From contig JAEYDD010000026.1 in NCBI GenBank assembly GCA_023404095.1, forward strand, positions 62,001 through 126,000: 64,000 nt of DNA, written 5' to 3'. A program made the position numbers and the translations under genes. This document shows, one piece after another, positions 59,840 through 64,000 of this stretch (positions within the stretch are counted from its first letter, which is position 1; each line of letters opens with the position of its first letter). The notes below the pieces were generated by a model that was not told where the DNA came from, made no database searches, and saw only the letters and a list, made by a program, of their open reading frames with translations. This stretch comes from Pseudomonadota bacterium. GTDB taxonomy: Bacteria; Pseudomonadota; Alphaproteobacteria; Rhizobiales; Rhizobiaceae.

Positions 59840-61078
59840 TCAGTAATCGACTGCATCGCGGATGATCGGGCAGGTCATGCAGTGACCGCCGCCGCGTCCG
59901 CGGCCCAGTTCGGCGCCCGCGATTGTTATGACCTCGATGCCTTCCTTGCGCAGAAGCGTATTGGTGTAGGTGTTGCGATCGTAGGCGTAGACGACGCCTG
60001 GCGACGCGCAGACGAGGTTGGCGCCGCTGTCCCACTGCGTGCGTTCGCGCATATAGTCGTTGCCGCCAGTCTCCACGACACGCATCTTCTTGAGGCCAAG
60101 CGCATCGCGCACTGTCTCGACGAAAGTGCCCTTGTCCTTGTGCAGCTCGACGCCACCCTTGCCATCCGGGCGATAGGAGAAGGCGTCGATGCCGTTGACG
60201 ATGTCGGGATAGAGCAGCACGCAGTCGCGGTCGGCGAAGGTGAAGACGGTGTCCAGATGCATGGCCGCGCGCAGCTTTGGCATGGCTGCAACGATGACCC
60301 GCTCCGCTGCGCCCTTTTCAAAAAGGGCGGCCGCCACCTGGCTGATCGCCTGGCGCGATGTGCGCTCGCTCATGCCGATCAGCACGTTTCCCTTGCCAAT
60401 CGGCATGACGTCGCCGCCTTCGATCGTGGCAAGGCCCCAGTCCTTGGTCGGATCGCCCCACCAGACGTTCACCTTGCCGGCGAAGTCGGGGTGGAACTTG
60501 TAGATCGAGGAGGTGAGGATCGTCTCTTCGTGCCGCGCCGGCCAGTAAAGAGAGTTCAGCGTGACGCCGCCGTAGATCCAGCACGTCGTATCGCGGGTGT
60601 AGAGCGTGTTCGGCAGGGGCGGCAGGAGGTATTCGTTGACGCCGGCCGCATCGCGGATCAGCATCAGCTGGTCGCCGCCGACCGCTTCGGGGAATTCATA
60701 GGTCGAAAGGCCGCCGATCAGCGTTTCGGCGAGTTCCCGGTTGGACAGGCCCTCGAGATAGGAGCGGACCTCGTCCAGCAGCCCGAGGCCGATCTGGTTG
60801 GGCACAACCTGGTTGTCGAGGATCCATTTCTTGGCCTCGGGAACGGCAACGGTTTCCGCCAGCAGGTTGTGCATCTCCACCACCTCGATGCCGCGATCGC
60901 GCATCTTGGTCATGAAGTCGAAATGGTCCCGCTTGGCATTGTCGACCCAAAGCACGTCATCGAACAGCAGGTCGTCGCAGTTGGAGGGGGTGAGACGCTG
61001 GTGGGCGCGGCCGGGCGCACACACCATGACCTTGCGCAACTGGCCGACTTCGGAATGCACGCCGAAATTGGTTTCCAT
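59840..61078 (-). CDS. arcA: Arginine deiminase
   Basis: This 412-residue enzyme converts L-arginine to citrulline and ammonia. It begins EVGQLRKVMVCAPGRAHQRL, has the DDVLWVDNAKRDH segment and HLDTVFTFADRDCVLLYPD, and ends with the catalytic Cys in RGGGHCMTCPIIRD. Length is as expected. It lies 25 bp after an ArcD-type antiporter in an arcD-arcA operon. arcB (ornithine carbamoyltransferase) and arcC (carbamate kinase) are missing from the window, so ATP formation would depend on genes elsewhere. Confidence 0.93.
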   Translation of the reverse strand: METNFGVHSEVGQLRKVMVCAPGRAHQRLTPSNCDDLLFDDVLWVDNAKRDHFDFMTKMRDRGIEVVEMHNLLAETVAVPEAKKWILDNQVVPNQIGLGLLDEVRSYLEGLSNRELAETLIGGLSTYEFPEAVGGDQLMLIRDAAGVNEYLLPPLPNTLYTRDTTCWIYGGVTLNSLYWPARHEETILTSSIYKFHPDFAGKVNVWWGDPTKDWGLATIEGGDVMPIGKGNVLIGMSERTSRQAISQVAAALFEKGAAERVIVAAMPKLRAAMHLDTVFTFADRDCVLLYPDIVNGIDAFSYRPDGKGGVELHKDKGTFVETVRDALGLKKMRVVETGGNDYMRERTQWDSGANLVCASPGVVYAYDRNTYTNTLLRKEGIEVITIAGAELGRGRGGGHCMTCPIIRDAVDY

Positions 61079-61103
61079 CTTGGGGACTCCCGTTCTTTTC
61101 TCG

Positions 61104-62537
61104 TTAGGGGGTGATCGTGCCCGTCAGCAGGCCGTAGGTGCCGATTGCGCCGGCAACGACGGTGACCGCGAAGATGACGAGTTCCACAGGCGTAAAGATC
61201 TGTGCGTTCTGCTCGCGGCGGGCCCAGAAATAAAGAATGGAGCCGGGCACGAAGAGCACTGCAACCAGAAGTATATATTTCAGGCCCGCGGCGACGAACA
61301 TGAACAGCGTGTAGACCACTGCGATCCATGCGAAGATCTGGTCTCGCCCGCGCTCCTGCGGCGTTGTCTCGTAGCCCTCGCCGCGCCGCGCGAGCAGCAC
61401 GCCGTAACCGGCCACGAGAAGATAGGGCAGCAGCGCTGTTACGCTCGTCATGTCGAGCATGAAGTTGAAGGCGTCGCGCGACCAGTAGGTCGAGATCACG
61501 AAGAGCGAGACGACGATATTCGTCAGCCACAGCGCGTTGGCCGGCACGCGGTTGTGGTTCTGCGCTGCGAAGATCCGGGGCATGTCCCTGGAGTTCGCCG
61601 CAGCAAACAGCACTTCGGCGCAGATCAGCGACCAGGCGAGATAGGCGCCGAGCACCGATATCAGCACACCGATCGATATCATCAACGCGCCCCAATGGCC
61701 GACGGCGAGTTCGAGCGCACCGGCAAGCGACGGGTTCTGAACACCGGCGATGTCAAGCCGCGGCGCAGTCGCATAGGGCAGCAGCGTGACGGCGACCATC
61801 AGGCCGGTCACGGCGACGAAGCCCAGGATGGTGGCGGAGCCGACGTCGGAACGCTGCTTTGCAAAGCGCGAATAGACGCTTGCGCCCTCGATGCCGAGGA
61901 AGACGAAGACGGTGATCAGCATGGTGTCGCGCACCTGTGCCACCAGTGACTTCTCGTACATGCCGACGCCACCGAAAAAATTCTCGGCGAACTGCGAATA
62001 GTTGAAGACGAAGACGAAGGCGATGATAGCCACGATCAGCGGCACGATCTTGGCGATCGTGACAACAGTGTTGATGAACGTCGCCTGTTCGACACCGCGC
62101 AGGATCATGAAGTGGAAAGACCATATGCCGATCAGGGAGACGACGATCGCGATCAGCGTGCTGCCGTCGCCGAACACGTCCGGAAAGAACCGTCCCAGCG
62201 TCGAGCCGATCAGGACCCAGTAGAACACGTTGCCGAGGCAACTTCCCAGCCAGTAGCCGAAGGCGGACAGGAACCCCATGTAGTCGCCGAACCCGGCCTT
62301 GGCATAGGCGAACACGCCCGAATCGATGTCAGGCTTCTTTTCCGCCAGCGCCTGGAACACCCGTGCCAGCATGTACATGCCGGTGCCGGCGATCAGCCAG
62401 GCGATGATGGCGCCGAACGGCCCGGTGGCGCTGGCAAAACGGCCAGGCAGATTGAAGATGCCCGCGCCGACCATGGATCCGACCACCATGCCCGTCAGTG
62501 CGAACAGTGAGAATTTCTGCGTCGTCTCCGTAGCCAT
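61104..62537 (-). CDS. arcD: Arginine/ornithine antiporter, ArcD-type APC permease
   Basis: This 477-residue amino-acid permease has about 12-13 membrane helices. The first is LFALTGMVVGSMVGAGIFNL, holding the glycine-rich substrate motif GSMVGAGIFNLP of the APC family. GIEGASVYSRFAKQRSD is the conserved arginine/ornithine-antiporter loop. The ATG at 62537 follows GGGGGCGAG, preferred over an upstream ATG. Operon with arcA suggests arginine import in exchange for ornithine or citrulline. Confidence 0.9.
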   Translation of the reverse strand: MATETTQKFSLFALTGMVVGSMVGAGIFNLPGRFASATGPFGAIIAWLIAGTGMYMLARVFQALAEKKPDIDSGVFAYAKAGFGDYMGFLSAFGYWLGSCLGNVFYWVLIGSTLGRFFPDVFGDGSTLIAIVVSLIGIWSFHFMILRGVEQATFINTVVTIAKIVPLIVAIIAFVFVFNYSQFAENFFGGVGMYEKSLVAQVRDTMLITVFVFLGIEGASVYSRFAKQRSDVGSATILGFVAVTGLMVAVTLLPYATAPRLDIAGVQNPSLAGALELAVGHWGALMISIGVLISVLGAYLAWSLICAEVLFAAANSRDMPRIFAAQNHNRVPANALWLTNIVVSLFVISTYWSRDAFNFMLDMTSVTALLPYLLVAGYGVLLARRGEGYETTPQERGRDQIFAWIAVVYTLFMFVAAGLKYILLVAVLFVPGSILYFWARREQNAQIFTPVELVIFAVTVVAGAIGTYGLLTGTITP

Positions 62538-62778
62538 CTCGCCCCCGATAAGTGCCTTAAAACTACTGATGATTTTCGTTGGATGCCTTCGCATCGGCCC
62601 AAACTATAATGCGGAACAACAAGGGCTGTGATCAGCACAGAATCCCAAAACTATGCTTTGCGTTCACAATTCCGCCCCCGGCCTTCCGAGAAAAAAGTGC
62701 AACCGCTTGCCCGTTGTGATCGGCATTACTTCCCCTTGCCCCTTAAATTTGTGCGACCGGCATTCGCTCAGCGGCGTG
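62538..62778 (-). promoter_or_regulatory. arcDA leader region with overlapping dyads
   Basis: This 241-bp gap holds CTGTG-ATCAG-CACAG (62626-62640), which overlaps TGATCA (62629-62634) and GCTG-N4-CAGC. On the minus strand a TATAGT-like -10 box lies about 18 bases downstream of the dyad, so an activator or repressor could bind there. No FNR/ANR box with a good match was found. Confidence 0.35.
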
Positions 62779-64000
62779 TCACGCCGTGATTGCGCCTGTC
62801 GCGATCAGGTAGATGGCGAGGCAGGCACCGAGCACCGCGAGGATGAAGAGCCCGAGCTCCAGCGGCGTGAAGGCCCGTTTTGACTGTTCCCGGCGCGCGA
62901 TCAGATAGAGGATGGTGCCGGGCGCATAGATCACGGTGGTCAGCAGCAGGTGCTCGGAGCCTGCGGCATAGATCAGTCCGGCGGTGTAGAGCGTCGCAAT
63001 GCCGGCGCGAACGAGATCGCCGCGGCGCGAACCGGGCTCGCCGCCATAGGTTTCCCTGCTCCAGGCGAGCTTCAGACCATAGGCTGCGACCAGAAAATAC
63101 GGGATGAGAATCATCGAGCTGGTGAGCTCGAGGGCTAGGCGGAAGGCATATTGCGTGAACAGCGTGACGATCAGGAAGATCTGGACGACGATGTTGGTCA
63201 GCCACAGCGCGTTCGAGGGAACGCCCTGCGCGTTCTCGTGCGAGAGAAAGCGCGGCATCGTCTCGTATTTCGAGGCCGAGTAGAGGATCTCGGCAGCGAG
63301 AAGCACCCAGGAGAGATAGGCGCCGGCAACCGAGATCAGCAGGCCGACGCTGACGAAGACGGCACCCCAAGGGCCCACGACCGCCTGCAGCACGCCCGCC
63401 ATCGACGGGTTGCGCAGGCCGGCGAGCTCGGTCCGCGGCAGCACGCCATAGGAGAGCAGCGTGACCAGGATCAGCAGGCACAGCACGCCGGCAAAGCCCA
63501 TCAGGGTCGCGATCCCCACATCCTCTCGCTTGCGGGCATAGCGCGAATAGACGCTCGCGCCCTCGATGCCGACGAACACGAAGACGGTGACGAGCATCGT
63601 CGCGCGAACCTGGCTGGCAATGTCGGACAGGCCGGCCTGCTCGCCACCCCAGAAACTCGCAGTGAATTGCGCGGCATCGAAGTTCAGGGCGACGATGACG
63701 ATGAAGAGCAGGATGGGAATGATCTTGGCGAAGGTGACGATGTTGTTCAGCGCCGTCGCCTGCTTGATGCCGCGCAGGATCAGCGCGTGCATGCACCAGA
63801 GCAGCACCGACGACACGGCGACCGCCGCGATCGTGTTTCCGTCGCCGAAGACGGGAAAGAACAGGCCGAGCGTGGACTTGATGAGCACGAAGTAGGAAAC
63901 GTTTCCGAGGAGGGCTGCGGACCAATAGCCGAGCGCGGACAGGAAGCCCGGATAGTTGCCGAAGCCAGCCTTGGCGTAGGCATAGATGCCCGCATCGAGA
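62779..64000 (-). CDS. ArcD-like amino-acid antiporter paralogue (5' end outside window)
   Basis: The frame is open to the window end; 406 residues are visible. It is a paralogue of the arcD product: DAGIYAYAKAGFGNYPGFLS at the visible start lines up with DSGVFAYAKAGFGDYMGFLS in the other, and GIEGASVYSRYARKRED is shared. About ten membrane helices are visible. It lies upstream of arcD on the same strand, separated by 241 bp, so it may have its own promoter or be in a longer arc transcript. Confidence 0.9.
   Translation of the reverse strand, partial: LDAGIYAYAKAGFGNYPGFLSALGYWSAALLGNVSYFVLIKSTLGLFFPVFGDGNTIAAVAVSSVLLWCMHALILRGIKQATALNNIVTFAKIIPILLFIVIVALNFDAAQFTASFWGGEQAGLSDIASQVRATMLVTVFVFVGIEGASVYSRYARKREDVGIATLMGFAGVLCLLILVTLLSYGVLPRTELAGLRNPSMAGVLQAVVGPWGAVFVSVGLLISVAGAYLSWVLLAAEILYSASKYETMPRFLSHENAQGVPSNALWLTNIVVQIFLIVTLFTQYAFRLALELTSSMILIPYFLVAAYGLKLAWSRETYGGEPGSRRGDLVRAGIATLYTAGLIYAAGSEHLLLTTVIYAPGTILYLIARREQSKRAFTPLELGLFILAVLGACLAIYLIATGAITA

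Noticed and set aside
1..64000. CRISPR arrays, tRNA or rRNA genes, insertion sequences, integrase-flanked islands
   Set aside because: I looked for regular direct repeats, tRNA-like cloverleaf ends and transposase motifs and found none that hold up by eye; a tRNAscan or IS search could still find short remnants.

Overview
The window is about 63% G+C, almost fully coding, and looks like a Rhizobiales (probably Rhizobiaceae) alphaproteobacterium. Support comes from the blh-bigR sulfide operon with split YeeE/YedE genes, several PotABCD-type and sugar ABC uptake systems with catabolic operons, a HutF-type histidine pathway gene and a TPR regulator of a kind common in rhizobia. I found no rRNA, tRNA, insertion sequence, CRISPR array or replication gene. 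The density of catabolic and transport genes suggests a megaplasmid or chromid, but that is inference.

Layout. 1-9.5 kb: the 3' part of hutF; a minus-strand operon (glutamine-synthetase-like ligase, polyamine-type ABC importer, iron alcohol dehydrogenase) facing a LuxR-type regulator; then a hutC-like GntR regulator. 9.5-19.6 kb: a HisC-like aminotransferase opposite an SDR, a second PotABCD-type importer, a histidinol-dehydrogenase homologue with altered metal ligands, a zinc MDR dehydrogenase and an APH-fold kinase. The SDR/HDH/MDR trio resembles the hps genes for 2,3-dihydroxypropane-1-sulfonate. Two HutC-like dyads lie in this cluster's promoters. 19.8-22.4 kb: a diguanylate cyclase and a MYG1-family protein. 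22.5-25.0 kb: the blh-bigR-yeeE/yedE operon. 25.2-27.0 kb: two L,D-transpeptidases.

27.0-45.9 kb is the most unusual part. A LacI regulator faces sixteen co-directional, mostly overlapping genes: a MalFGK-type importer with two different ATPases, Gfo/Idh dehydrogenase, TIM-barrel epimerase, DUF4432 protein, SDR, CaiB-type CoA transferase, a solute-binding-protein-like protein without signal peptide, an enoyl-CoA hydratase, an Rbs-type importer and an FAH-family enzyme. A strong hairpin closes the run at 45.93-45.96 kb. The two MalK-like ATPases carry complementary defects, which predicts one working and one degenerate ATP site. Sugar-type uptake and redox enzymes together with CoA chemistry suggest an uncharacterised sugar or sugar-acid pathway.

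46.0-64.0 kb: macAB with a TetR regulator, a small unknown protein, a TPR regulator, a Sfp-type phosphopantetheinyl transferase, an AraC regulator behind a 550-bp gene-free stretch, an RND efflux pair translationally coupled to a two-TM protein, arginine deiminase with an ArcD-type antiporter, and a second ArcD paralogue cut by the window end.
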